This document shows, one piece after another, positions 36,627 to 44,979 of a stretch of DNA of 64,000 nt. This stretch comes from Caryophanales bacterium UBA4682 (GTDB lineage Bacteria; Bacillota_I; Bacilli_A; RFN20; CAG-288): positions 149,543 to 213,542 of the forward strand of contig DHKY01000006.1 in NCBI GenBank assembly GCA_002404995.1, written 5' to 3'. Every line of letters starts with the position of its first letter. Position 1 is the stretch's first letter. The notes under the pieces are model-generated. The model had not been told where the DNA came from. It did no database searches and saw only the letters and a list, made by a program, of their open reading frames with translations. Both the position numbers and the translations under genes were made by a program.

Positions 36627-38687
36627 ATGAAAAAGAAAAGTTTATTAATGACGATTGTCGCCTTCACTGCCCTTGGACTTGTTGGATGCAAGACGAATCC
36701 TTCTGATCAGCCTGCATCGAATCCCCCGGCATCTGAAACTCCTACTGTCAATACGGATGACAGCAGCATCACTAGGCGTGGCAACACGACTTTTGAAGTC
36801 AATCAGACCATTACGTTCCGTTTCAATGTTACCAACGCTGTTCGTAACAAGACCGTCAACGTCGAAATCGACAACACCAATGTTGCCGGTGTCTCTTTGA
36901 CCGATGGCAGTGTCGATGATCATGCCAATAATGTTACCAACGTCAAGCTTCTTGGTATTGAACCTGGAACCTTCAACAGGAAGGTCACTTCCGTTGAAAC
37001 CGGCAATTCCAAGACTTTCACTCTGACTGTCATTGCTGCTAAGCCAACACTCAAAGAGGCTCTTACTGCTTTAGCTTCTGCTAAGAACTACACCTTCACA
37101 GGTGCTCCGGAAGATGAAAGCCTTAAGAACAATGCTACTACTACTATTACCAAACGTGTCGAGAAGGCTCTTACTGTCACGGATGGTGCTAGTGGCAACC
37201 TTTGGACTTCCAAGGCTGTTGATGATAGCACAGCTGATTACTATGCACGTTATGGTATTGCCGTAAACAACGACAATCAGGCCTTCTATATTGATAAGAA
37301 CAGGCATATCGATTCCGTAAACGAAAAGTTCGTGACCGATGAGAATTTCCGTTCTTCTGCTATCCTTGCTGTCAGCTCTTCTCAGGGCTTCCTTGATGGT
37401 GACAACTTTGCTGGTGATTCTGAATCTTTCAGCAGTTATCTCTTTGATTCCTTCTCCTTAATCAATCCTTCTTGGGGACCTTCTGCTAAGTCTGATGACA
37501 ATATTTATGAAATCGAAGGCGGAACTTCTGATTCGGAAGAGTCCACTTATCTTGCTATTCTCGAGTGCAGGCTTTGGAATATGGTCGATCCTTCCGGTAT
37601 GATCTCCAACAGGCAAGCCAAACAGGTTTATACCTATGTCGATGCAGCTACTTGGATCGATACCTCAGTTGAAGTCATTGATGCTACGGATATCAAAATC
37701 ACAATTACTCCTGTCCAGGGATCTGGCTTAAAGCGTATTGTTTCCGAAGGATCTACGGATGAAGCAACTTATCCTGCCATGGTTGGCACGGTCTCCAATG
37801 TTGGAAGCACTGTTCTTGATACTGATATCAGGAACTATCTTGCCACTGATATTCAGGTCCAGAATCCTGGAAGGAATGTTGCCAAGAAAGCTAGGAAAAC
37901 TGCTTTTGCTTCGGATAGCTATACTTACACTGAACCTGTTCAGTACGATTACACGACAAAAGACGGAAAGTCCACTTATGGCACTGTCTATCGTTATTGG
38001 CATTACACCAAGAACTATGTCTTCTTAGAGGTTCCGGAAGCTTCTAAGACCCAGTATAAGGCCGATACCGGCAATGAATGGGGAAGCGATGATGAAACCA
38101 AAGACATTGTCGAGAATATCGGTTATGGTATCGCCAAAGACGGCAAGGTCCATGAAATCTCCTATGTTGCCGAAAAGGATTCCGTTGCTGCCCATGTCGA
38201 ACTTGGTGATGTCTTACAGTCGCAGACCACTTCTGGTACTAAACAGGATGTCACTCTCAACTCTAGGACCGAATTTGCTCCGAGCGGATACATCTTCGAT
38301 GGCGGACTCAGTGCTCTTCTTGATTCTACTGGTGCTCTCTATAGGTTATCCGATGAAGCTTCTACGTTCTGGAGCGGCGATAACACTCTGTATTACAACA
38401 ACTACAGGTCTAGTTCGAACTGCTATGATTCCTTTGCCCTCTTCTTCTTCGGAATCACTGGTTCTCAGCTTGAACAGGCTTGGAAGCGTAATGATCTGAC
38501 TTACTTCACTCTGGTCAATACGGAGACTGCCAGTGATGGTTCTGTTACTGCCTTTAATATCCAGCTCGATGCTAGGTATGTCAATGGTCAGTACTATCAG
38601 GGATCCAGGCTTGACTTCTCTCTGAAAGATATCGGAACTGCGAAGTCCACTTACGATACTCTCATCACTGCTGCCTTAGCTGCTTAA
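36627..38687 (+). CDS. Large secreted lipoprotein, function unknown
   Basis: 686 residues. The signal peptide ends at lipobox LVGC (Cys21), followed by a Pro/Ser/Thr linker. Residues about 45-135 look like an Ig-like beta domain (TFEVNQTITFRFNVTNAVRNKTVNVEI). The remainder is rich in Tyr, Asp, Ser and Thr with no motif I recognise. TTTTTGGAGGGTATATAG precedes ATG. A -10 like TAAAAT at 36577-36582 and the operator at 36415 suggest its own regulated promoter. Its place behind opp hints at a role in nutrient capture; this is inference. Confidence 0.75.
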   Translation: MKKKSLLMTIVAFTALGLVGCKTNPSDQPASNPPASETPTVNTDDSSITRRGNTTFEVNQTITFRFNVTNAVRNKTVNVEIDNTNVAGVSLTDGSVDDHANNVTNVKLLGIEPGTFNRKVTSVETGNSKTFTLTVIAAKPTLKEALTALASAKNYTFTGAPEDESLKNNATTTITKRVEKALTVTDGASGNLWTSKAVDDSTADYYARYGIAVNNDNQAFYIDKNRHIDSVNEKFVTDENFRSSAILAVSSSQGFLDGDNFAGDSESFSSYLFDSFSLINPSWGPSAKSDDNIYEIEGGTSDSEESTYLAILECRLWNMVDPSGMISNRQAKQVYTYVDAATWIDTSVEVIDATDIKITITPVQGSGLKRIVSEGSTDEATYPAMVGTVSNVGSTVLDTDIRNYLATDIQVQNPGRNVAKKARKTAFASDSYTYTEPVQYDYTTKDGKSTYGTVYRYWHYTKNYVFLEVPEASKTQYKADTGNEWGSDDETKDIVENIGYGIAKDGKVHEISYVAEKDSVAAHVELGDVLQSQTTSGTKQDVTLNSRTEFAPSGYIFDGGLSALLDSTGALYRLSDEASTFWSGDNTLYYNNYRSSSNCYDSFALFFFGITGSQLEQAWKRNDLTYFTLVNTETASDGSVTAFNIQLDARYVNGQYYQGSRLDFSLKDIGTAKSTYDTLITAALAA

Positions 38688-38704
38688 TCTGTTTCGAAAC
38701 TAAG

Positions 38705-38735
38705 AGAGGGAGGCTCTTAACCTCCCTCTTTTTCT
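38705..38735 (+). terminator. Intrinsic terminator after the lipoprotein gene
   Basis: AGAGGGAGG (38705-38713), 7-nt loop, CCTCCCTCT (38721-38729), then TTTTCTC. Confidence 0.88.
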
Positions 38736-38757
38736 CTTTCTCTGAGGTTTTTATTCA

Positions 38758-39057
38758 ATGAATCGTGTTTTATATCGTGTCTTAGTCTATTCCTGCTTCG
38801 CTATGTTTATCGGCAGCATTGTCGGCCTTGTCTTTTCCAGGAAAAACGCATCGGATTTGAATAGCTGGGCGATTCTCTGTATCTGCTTGCTGATTCTCTC
38901 TATTGTTTCCTTAGTGATTGTCCAATGCCTGTATCGGATTGCTAAGAAGCCTTTTCCGAAAGGAAATCAGACGAAGATCTGTTCGAAATGCAAAGGCATC
39001 AATGACAAGGATGCTGAGTACTGCAAGTACTGCGGAAACCATTTCCGGAATTTCTGA
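38758..39057 (+). CDS. Small membrane protein with C-terminal zinc ribbon
   Basis: 99 residues: two predicted helices (about 8-27 and 38-60), then a cytoplasmic zinc ribbon CSKCKGINDKDAEYCKYCG (about 77-95) with two CxxC pairs. This arrangement is common in small Firmicute proteins of unknown function. No strong ribosome binding site is visible (TGAGG 14 nt upstream). Confidence 0.65.
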   Translation: MNRVLYRVLVYSCFAMFIGSIVGLVFSRKNASDLNSWAILCICLLILSIVSLVIVQCLYRIAKKPFPKGNQTKICSKCKGINDKDAEYCKYCGNHFRNF

Positions 39058-39064
39058 TTTTTCC

Positions 39065-39124
39065 TTGTTTAATTCACTTTGCTGTGGTATGCTTTTTAAT
39101 GCTTAGCACGCTTGGTAACGTGCT
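39065..39124 (+). promoter_or_regulatory. rpmE promoter and 5' leader hairpin
   Basis: TTGTTT (39065-39070), 17-nt spacer and extended -10 TGGTATGCT (-10 hexamer 39088-39093) place the start near 39100. A perfect 6-bp hairpin AGCACG/CGTGCT (39105-39124) then forms at the very 5' end. Firmicute rpmE leaders are known to bind L31 for feedback control; that this hairpin does so is inferred. Confidence 0.6.
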
Positions 39125-39152
39125 TTTGCCGGATTAAGGGAGGAAACTGAAA

Positions 39153-39362
39153 ATGAAGAAAGATATCCATCCGAAATATTACCGTTGCAAGGTTACCTGC
39201 AGGACCTGCGGAAACACCTTCGAAACTGGTTCCACTGAGCCGGAACTCAAGGTTGATACCTGCAACAAGTGCCATTCTTTCTATACTGGAAAGAGGACTT
39301 TCGCTGCTGATACTGGCCGTGTTGCCAAGTTCAACAAGAAGTTAGAGAAGACTGCAAAGTAG
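39153..39362 (+). CDS. rpmE: 50S ribosomal protein L31
   Basis: 69-residue ribosomal protein with the invariant MKKDIHPKY start, CHSFYTGK and GRVAKFNKK end. The CxxC-type zinc site is present (TCxTCGN and CNKCH). GGGAGG precedes the ATG. AGG at the third position of TC-x-TCG and in GK-x-TF reads as Met. Confidence 0.96.
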   Translation: MKKDIHPKYYRCKVTCRTCGNTFETGSTEPELKVDTCNKCHSFYTGKRTFAADTGRVAKFNKKLEKTAK

Positions 39363-39383
39363 TCTCTTCCGAAAAGAAACTTT

Positions 39384-39408
39384 AGCCGCCAGATTCTGGT
39401 GGCTTTTT
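39384..39408 (+). terminator. Intrinsic terminator after rpmE
   Basis: AGCCGCCA (39384-39391) pairs with TGGTGGCT (39397-39404, one G-T pair), then TTTTTC. Confidence 0.85.
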
Positions 39409-39420
39409 CTTTTCTGCTTT

Positions 39421-39449
39421 TTGTACCTTTTGAGAGAACTTGGTAAAAT
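39421..39449 (+). promoter_or_regulatory. Leaderless promoter for the 973-residue protein
   Basis: TTGTAC (39421-39426), exact 17-nt spacer, TAAAAT (39444-39449). The start codon begins 7 nt after the -10, so the first transcribed base should be at or next to the A of ATG. Confidence 0.75.
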
Positions 39450-39455
39450 AGAAGC

Positions 39456-42377
39456 ATGCTGACGAATGAACGGATTGGTTTCATCGAATTGGAGAAGAAA
39501 GCAGAACAGATGCTCTCTTTTCCGATGGGGCAGATGGATGAGCTTTGCCCGAGGATTCAACTGGATTTCATTCATCTTTCCAATGGGGATGCGGTTCCTC
39601 TTTCTGGTAAGAAAGGTGATTTTTTTGCTCCGCTTCTTGTACTCGATAAGGTGAATCAGGTCTATTATCCTGTTTTCTTCTTTCTGCCTGTCTTTTCAAG
39701 GAAAGACGGAGAACCCTATGTTTCTCTTTCCGATGAGAAACCAGAGAGGAACAATAGGGCAAAGGAGTTCCTGAGAAAAAGGAACCTGATTGAAAAAGGA
39801 AATGTTTCTTTTTCTTCTTTGGAAAGCTTTGTGAATACTCTGTCTGGTTTGATTGATTCTCTTAGGCTTGCAGACCGGGTATCGTTTGCTTTTTCTTATT
39901 CCTTCTTTTCAAAGGAAGCTCTTCTTTATCATTCGATTTATCCTTTTCTTCTTCTAGGACAGCCTCAGCAAAGGAAAGAGGATAAATACCGCGGACTTTT
40001 CCAGGAAGTGAAGGAAGAGGAAAAAGAAAAGGTCCTGAACCAAGAAAACGTCGGTTATTTTTCAAAGCAGGAACGTTCTCTTTTGCGGAGGGAACAGTAT
40101 AAGGCAAGTGAAGTCTCCTATGATGAACAAGAGGTTGCGGATGATATTCTTTTCCGTGCTGTTTTATCTGCAAGGAAAAAGAACCACTCTGTTCTTCTCG
40201 TTGTTCCCGAAAAAGAAAGGGAAGGAAGGGATGCGTTTCTTTCCTGCCATCATCTTCAAAATGATGTTAGGGACCTGAATCATTTTTCTTTCCAGGATAA
40301 GAAAAGACTTCTGAAAGACAATAATGAGTCGTCTTTTTTCACAGATGGTTTTTCCTTGTGGGAACAGAGATTTGAGTCGTTTGAAAGCAAACGGCAGGAC
40401 TGTTTTGTCTATCCTTCTTTCTTCCGCAGTGAGAAAAGGAAGGAGTTTTTATTTAAGAAAGATACTTTGGAATCTTTTTCTTATCCTATGGATGCCACTT
40501 CCTATTCATCCTCCGATGTAGAGAAAGACAATAAGGTCAGGGATGAAATCAAAGAAAGAGAATCTCTTCTTTCAGTCGATATACAAAGCCATCCTTTTTT
40601 TGGACTGGATAGTAATGGCGAAAAAGACAAATACCAGGATCTGCAGTCTCTTCTAAGTCAAAGGAAAGAAATCAGGAATCAGATCCTTTTGCTTATTCAT
40701 ACAAAGAGGAATTCGTACTATAAGCTTTTGAACACTTTTGACCAACTGACTGCAAGGTATGAAGAAAGGAAGTTTGTCGAACGATACGATGGTTTCTCTT
40801 TGCAGATGTTTTCTCTATCGGCTAATCAATCCCAACAGTATCCTTTGAGCAATCTCAAGAAGAGGTTCCAGGCGGTCTCTTCTATTAAGCTGATTGTAAA
40901 AGACTTCTTCGATGATTCGGTTTTCAGCAGCGATATCCTCAATAGGGTGAAAGAGGCGGAAAGCACCTCCTATTTTGAACGAAGAAAAGGAAGAAAGAGG
41001 ATACGGAAATACCTGAAGAACAAAAAGAAACCGGATTATGATTCCTTGGTCAAAAGGCTTTCGAACTATTGGAAGAACTATTCTCTGCTCCAAAAAAACA
41101 GGCCGATGTATAGGAAGATCTATGGCGAGAATGTAGCAACGAGGAGCTATGTCACGGAGAGTGAGACTCGGAGGAACTATGTTCATGAATTCGAAGAAAG
41201 AGAAAAGAAGAATCCTTCTTTCTCTTTCAAGAATGAATTCATCTATCATCTCTATCAGGACGGAGATTATCGGAGAGAATTTCTCTTAATAGTTCATTCT
41301 CTTGAAAAACTGACACAAGAATTCCTCGATTTGTCCAAAGAATACCGCTTTTTCTTTCCCCAGGAAGAAAGGGATTGCTTTCCTTTACAGGAATGCAGTC
41401 GATTGATTGAGAAGCGAAGGCAGGGGAGCTATGACGACTTTTCGGATTTTTCTTTCTTCCACAAAGAAAGGATGTCCGCTTCCTATCTAAGGCAGAAGAC
41501 AAGGAAAGAACAATACATTCTGATGCATCGTCCTTTGCTTCATTTCAAGGAAGAGTTCTTCCATTCCATATATCTTTCCCTTTATCAGGCCGGAAAAGAG
41601 AGATTCACTCCCTATCAGAAAGATTACAGTCTCCTATTGTCAGAGAGGACAGACCAAGCAAAGAAAGGCAACGAAGAAGAGGATTCTTATCTCCTTTCCC
41701 TTTTACATGAAAATCAAAGGAACAACCAAAAAGAAGTACGGTACAGGGATAGGAAGATGGGACTCGTCTCTAGTAAAGTCGAAACCCTTTTAACGGATGT
41801 GCAAGGAAATCCTCTGTTTTCTTTGTTCTCCAAGCGTTATCCGATTTGTCTTGCCTCTCCCCTAGATTTATCTTTAAGGGAGGACAACTGTTTTGATGAA
41901 GTCATCTTGTTGAACTCAAAGTTTAGGAAAGATGTATCCCTGATCAACGGAATCCGTGTCGGAAAAAGCGTTCTGCTTCTTTCTCCTGTTTCTCTTTTGG
42001 ATAATCGGATCCAAGGGCTCCATTACACTTATCTTAGCAATGATGGTATTTACAGAAAAGTCATCGATTTCCAGAAAATACCGGAGAACCTGCTGGACTT
42101 ATTCAAAAACAACCAGAAAAAGTACGATTATATTTTGGACACTTCGGATTCCCGTTATCCCTATAGGATAAAAAAACAAGGATGGGAAGACCTTGGTCTT
42201 TTCCCATCCTTGTTATTACCTCAGCCGGAAGACAGACAAGGAAGGAACGAGCTTAACCGCTACCTGAATCGTCAGCTTGGTTTCTCTCTTTTCTATTTCC
42301 ATATCGAAGATGCTCTCTTCGATACCGATAGCTTTTTTGATTGTCTGTTTGGATCCTATTCCAAGTTTGCAAAATAA
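39456..42377 (+). CDS. Large protein resembling a degenerate DUF4011-type superfamily 1 helicase
   Basis: 973 residues, cytosolic, rich in Phe, Ser, Lys and Glu. I do not recognise it with confidence. 'DDILFRAVLSARKKNHSVLLVVPEKE' (about 226-251) has the layout of helicase motif Ia (GKSVLFVAEK). Near the end, YPICLASPLDLSL then FDEVILLNSKF...IRVGKSVLLLSP (about 795-850) parallels the MSPLSV...FDxVIFDEASQ...GD stretch of DUF4011 helicases. But the DEAS acidic pair has become LNS, and I see no GxGKT Walker A, so ATPase activity is doubtful. Long helical middle (about 350-760). Leaderless promoter. Confidence 0.55.
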   Translation: MLTNERIGFIELEKKAEQMLSFPMGQMDELCPRIQLDFIHLSNGDAVPLSGKKGDFFAPLLVLDKVNQVYYPVFFFLPVFSRKDGEPYVSLSDEKPERNNRAKEFLRKRNLIEKGNVSFSSLESFVNTLSGLIDSLRLADRVSFAFSYSFFSKEALLYHSIYPFLLLGQPQQRKEDKYRGLFQEVKEEEKEKVLNQENVGYFSKQERSLLRREQYKASEVSYDEQEVADDILFRAVLSARKKNHSVLLVVPEKEREGRDAFLSCHHLQNDVRDLNHFSFQDKKRLLKDNNESSFFTDGFSLWEQRFESFESKRQDCFVYPSFFRSEKRKEFLFKKDTLESFSYPMDATSYSSSDVEKDNKVRDEIKERESLLSVDIQSHPFFGLDSNGEKDKYQDLQSLLSQRKEIRNQILLLIHTKRNSYYKLLNTFDQLTARYEERKFVERYDGFSLQMFSLSANQSQQYPLSNLKKRFQAVSSIKLIVKDFFDDSVFSSDILNRVKEAESTSYFERRKGRKRIRKYLKNKKKPDYDSLVKRLSNYWKNYSLLQKNRPMYRKIYGENVATRSYVTESETRRNYVHEFEEREKKNPSFSFKNEFIYHLYQDGDYRREFLLIVHSLEKLTQEFLDLSKEYRFFFPQEERDCFPLQECSRLIEKRRQGSYDDFSDFSFFHKERMSASYLRQKTRKEQYILMHRPLLHFKEEFFHSIYLSLYQAGKERFTPYQKDYSLLLSERTDQAKKGNEEEDSYLLSLLHENQRNNQKEVRYRDRKMGLVSSKVETLLTDVQGNPLFSLFSKRYPICLASPLDLSLREDNCFDEVILLNSKFRKDVSLINGIRVGKSVLLLSPVSLLDNRIQGLHYTYLSNDGIYRKVIDFQKIPENLLDLFKNNQKKYDYILDTSDSRYPYRIKKQGWEDLGLFPSLLLPQPEDRQGRNELNRYLNRQLGFSLFYFHIEDALFDTDSFFDCLFGSYSKFAK

Positions 42378-43153
42378 ACTATCGTGTCGTTCTTTAAATC
42401 GGTTAATTTAGCTTCTTCATACTTCAACGGATTCAGGCTTGTGAAGAAGAATTGATCCTTACCCCCGTCTCCGAAATGATCAATAGGTTCATATTCGTCG
42501 CATTTCTTTGGAAATCCTTTTTGGACTAGATTTGTTCCGTAAGCATAATCTTCTGAGAAACGATAGTCGACATTACTATGAATCCGCACAAAAGAATCAT
42601 TGCTGTAATCCACGTAAATCTGGAAATAATAGACATTGGCTGTGTTCTCTGCTGTTTCCGTGATTGCGGTATTATTACTGCTAATGCTTGCTTCTGGTGC
42701 TAAGTTTGCAAAATAGATTACCCTATCTTGCTCTAGGGAACTCAGCTTATCTTCTTTATAGGACATGGAATTCAAGTCGGTAAAGAATACCTGCTTACAG
42801 TCCCTTTTCGTGTAGAGCTCTTTCGGTCTGAAATCACAGCAGATATCCGATGGCAGATTTTCTGTTTTCAGATTCGTTCCATAGGGGTAGGAAAGCTCAA
42901 AGCAGTAATCTATATCATTGTTAATCCGTTTCCTGTTCTTATCCACATAGACCTGGAAATAATAGATGGAAACTGTACCTTCTGCCTTTTCTTCTTTTTT
43001 TGTGGCTTCCATATCAGATGTAGGCCGATGGCAAGTACATGAAAGATGAGAGGACTCGTCTTCTGTCCTCTTGCTTTGAGCTGTAATTGGTGCTTTGCTG
43101 CATCCTAGAAGTGCAATAGAAGAGAGAACAATAACTAATAATAGTTTCTTCAT
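42356..43153 (-). CDS. Lipoprotein with two tandem repeats
   Basis: 265 residues from the ATG at 43153, chosen because TTAGGAGG lies just upstream and a signal peptide with lipobox LLGC (Cys18) follows. Two repeats of about 85-90 residues share YYFQ-YVD...YPYGTNL/YAYGTNL...VFFT-LN...Y-E-KL..L..D-VIYFANL. Each may be a small beta domain. Its 3' end overlaps the convergent 973-residue gene by 22 nt. Unknown function. Confidence 0.72.
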   Translation of the reverse strand: MKKLLLVIVLSSIALLGCSKAPITAQSKRTEDESSHLSCTCHRPTSDMEATKKEEKAEGTVSIYYFQVYVDKNRKRINNDIDYCFELSYPYGTNLKTENLPSDICCDFRPKELYTKRDCKQVFFTDLNSMSYKEDKLSSLEQDRVIYFANLAPEASISSNNTAITETAENTANVYYFQIYVDYSNDSFVRIHSNVDYRFSEDYAYGTNLVQKGFPKKCDEYEPIDHFGDGGKDQFFFTSLNPLKYEEAKLTDLKNDTIVYFANLE

Positions 43154-43327
43154 TTTTGTTTTCCTCCTAACAGTACAATGCATTGTTTGGAAATACCTTA
43201 GCATTTGATAAAAAGTAATATCTAATATTTTCCGAACACAAAAATATTTTCTAGAATGAGCAAAAATGAGAAAAAAGACCAAAGCCATGGGAAATCACAT
43301 GTCTAATGTTAAAAAAAACAACAGAAA

Positions 43328-43341
43328 GGTAAGCGGTTACA
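43328..43341 (-). promoter_or_regulatory. LacI/CcpA-like operator upstream of the two-repeat lipoprotein
   Basis: On the minus strand TGTAACCGCTTACC matches TGWAANCGNTNWCA at 13 of 14 positions, about 175 nt before the lipoprotein start. Confidence 0.5.
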
Positions 43342-43353
43342 GAAGGGACGATT

Positions 43354-43388
43354 TAAAAAGCCTGATGCTTTTAATGACATCAGGCTTT
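43354..43388 (-). terminator. Intrinsic terminator after the superoxide reductase-like gene
   Basis: An 11-bp stem (43357-43367 with 43378-43388), 10-nt loop; in the minus direction the hairpin runs into TTTTTAAAT. Confidence 0.8.
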
Positions 43389-43393
43389 AATTG

Positions 43394-43759
43394 TTACTTT
43401 GCTTCAGCGACCCAAAGGCCGTGGAGGTTGCAGTATTCGTAGACTTTTTCGAGCTTTTCGCCTTCTGCTAAGACAAAGTCTGCTTTCGGCTCGCCAGTTG
43501 GATTAAGCTGTTTCCTTTCGGCTTTCTGATCCGTGACAATAGCGATGAAAGCAATATGATGTGCTTCAGTCATCGGATGGAGCGTAGAACCGACTTCGAC
43601 ATGGACCTTGTTTTCGCTGATGGTGAAGACAGGAACATGTTTTTCCTTGGCGGCATCAGTTGTGTTGGCAATGAGTTCAATCTCATTGTCATCGTTTATG
43701 CCTAATAGGGATAAGGTTACCTTTCCTGTTTCTTTGTTTTTGTAGAATTTGACATCCAT
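43394..43759 (-). CDS. Superoxide reductase (desulfoferrodoxin family) lacking the N-terminal iron centre
   Basis: 121-residue cytosolic iron protein that would reduce superoxide to peroxide. Centre II ligands are all present: EKH (about 39-41), HPMTEAHH (about 61-68) and YCNLHGLW (about 108-115). In two-iron members the first 37 residues carry four Cys binding a rubredoxin-like iron; here that stretch is retained (FYKNKETGKV...) but has no Cys. AAAGGAG precedes ATG. Cotranscribed with the TM2 protein upstream (25-nt gap). Points to an oxygen-sensitive, anaerobic host. Confidence 0.88.
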   Translation of the reverse strand: MDVKFYKNKETGKVTLSLLGINDDNEIELIANTTDAAKEKHVPVFTISENKVHVEVGSTLHPMTEAHHIAFIAIVTDQKAERKQLNPTGEPKADFVLAEGEKLEKVYEYCNLHGLWVAEAK

Positions 43760-43784
43760 AGATCTATCTCCTTTCTGCTATGGC

Positions 43785-44030
43785 TTAATGGAAATACTCC
43801 CGTGCATCGAGCTCGTATTTCTTTTTGCATGCCTTGATGATATCAAAGATATTCCATAAGACACCGATTCCGATGCAAGTGTAGAGGAATTTGACTAACG
43901 CGAACTTCCAAGCATTCTTGAAGCTCTTTGCATAATAGAATTTATCAATGCCGAGCCATCCTAAGAAAACGAGGATGACAATTAGCCAAGCATCTACTTT
44001 TTCTTCTTTGATTCCATATTCTTCATTCAT
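43785..44030 (-). CDS. TM2-domain membrane protein
   Basis: 81 residues with two helices (about 13-28 and 43-66) around the TM2 signature LGWLGIDKFYYAKSFKNAWKF and IGVLWNIFDI. Family function unknown. Probably forms an operon with the superoxide reductase gene. Confidence 0.8.
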   Translation of the reverse strand: MNEEYGIKEEKVDAWLIVILVFLGWLGIDKFYYAKSFKNAWKFALVKFLYTCIGIGVLWNIFDIIKACKKKYELDAREYFH

Positions 44031-44191
44031 TTTGTTTATGTCCTTGTATTTACAAACTTATTATAACCGATTTTTCTATTCAGTTATAGAAGAATGCTTG
44101 ATTCTAAGATTAAATGAATTATATGCAAAAGATTTGTTCTGTTTGATTTTGACTTCTTTTTCAAAACTTGATGAAAAATCAGCTCTGTGTC

Positions 44192-44220
44192 TTTGCCAAA
44201 TTGTTTAAAAGCTATATAAT
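44192..44220 (+). promoter_or_regulatory. Promoter of the MBL-fold hydrolase
   Basis: TTTGCC (44192-44197), 17-nt spacer, TATAAT (44215-44220). The leader is only about 14 nt and contains GGGAAG before ATG at 44241. Confidence 0.65.
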
Positions 44221-44240
44221 AAAAAACGGGAAGCAAAATC

Positions 44241-44894
44241 ATGGTTAAGATATTTGTTACAGATCCAAATCAGAAAGAATTCGCTGCGAACACCTATGTC
44301 CTTGGAAAAATCGGTGGCCCCTGTGTCATCGTGGATTTAGGTTCTACGGATAAGGACATTCCGGACTATATTGATTCCCACTATGAAAAAGTAGCTGGTA
44401 TTCTTCTCACACATGCACACTTCGATCATATCCGGGGAATTCCAAAACTTCTGAATTACTATAAGAAAAAGTACGATATTCCTGTCTATAGGAGCGAAGA
44501 GGATATCCCTCTGCTTTCTGATCCGAGGAAGAATGGATGTGGAAGGACAAGAGAGAACATTACAAGGAATCTAAATCCGATACCTGTACATGATGGTGAA
44601 ACCCTGAAAATCGGAAAATATTCCTGCAAGGTAATCGCTACTCCGTTCCATACAGAGGGTTCGCTCTGTTATCTCTTCGAAGATGACAATGCACTGTTCA
44701 CAGGAGATACTTTATTTGCAGGCTCGGTCGGACGAAGTGATTTGTCGACAAGTGACCCAGCAAAGAGGAATTCATCCCTTGAAAAGCTTCTATCTCTGAA
44801 GTCAACATTAGTCATTTACCCTGGCCATGGCCCTAGGACCAATCTAGGAAGAGAGAAGAGCAGCAATCCGTTCCTTCTTGCACTCGAAAAATAG
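44241..44894 (+). CDS. Metallo-beta-lactamase-fold hydrolase (glyoxalase II-like)
   Basis: 217-residue cytosolic metalloenzyme. The metal motif THAHFDH is at about 56-62; further ligands are in TPFHTEGS (about 133-140), FTGDTLF (about 153-159) and YPGHG (about 193-197). This pattern is that of the small YcbL/GloB-like thioester hydrolases. Own promoter and terminator; no operon. Substrate unknown. Confidence 0.9.
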   Translation: MVKIFVTDPNQKEFAANTYVLGKIGGPCVIVDLGSTDKDIPDYIDSHYEKVAGILLTHAHFDHIRGIPKLLNYYKKKYDIPVYRSEEDIPLLSDPRKNGCGRTRENITRNLNPIPVHDGETLKIGKYSCKVIATPFHTEGSLCYLFEDDNALFTGDTLFAGSVGRSDLSTSDPAKRNSSLEKLLSLKSTLVIYPGHGPRTNLGREKSSNPFLLALEK

Positions 44895-44901
44895 AAAAAT
44901 G

Positions 44902-44937
44902 AAAGCCTGCCTCTTCTAATGGGGCAGGCTTTTTTAA
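44902..44937 (+). terminator. Intrinsic terminator after MBL-fold gene
   Basis: AAGCCTGCC (44903-44911) with GGCAGGCTT (44923-44931) followed by TTTTT. Confidence 0.9.
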
Positions 44938-44940
44938 AAC

Positions 44941-44965
44941 AGAAAAGGCTGTCTTCCGACAGCCC
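44941..44965 (-). terminator. Intrinsic terminator after metG
   Basis: In the minus direction GGCTGTC-GGAA-GACAGCC followed by TTTTCT. Confidence 0.85.
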
Positions 44966-44979
44966 TTTTGATTCGTGGG

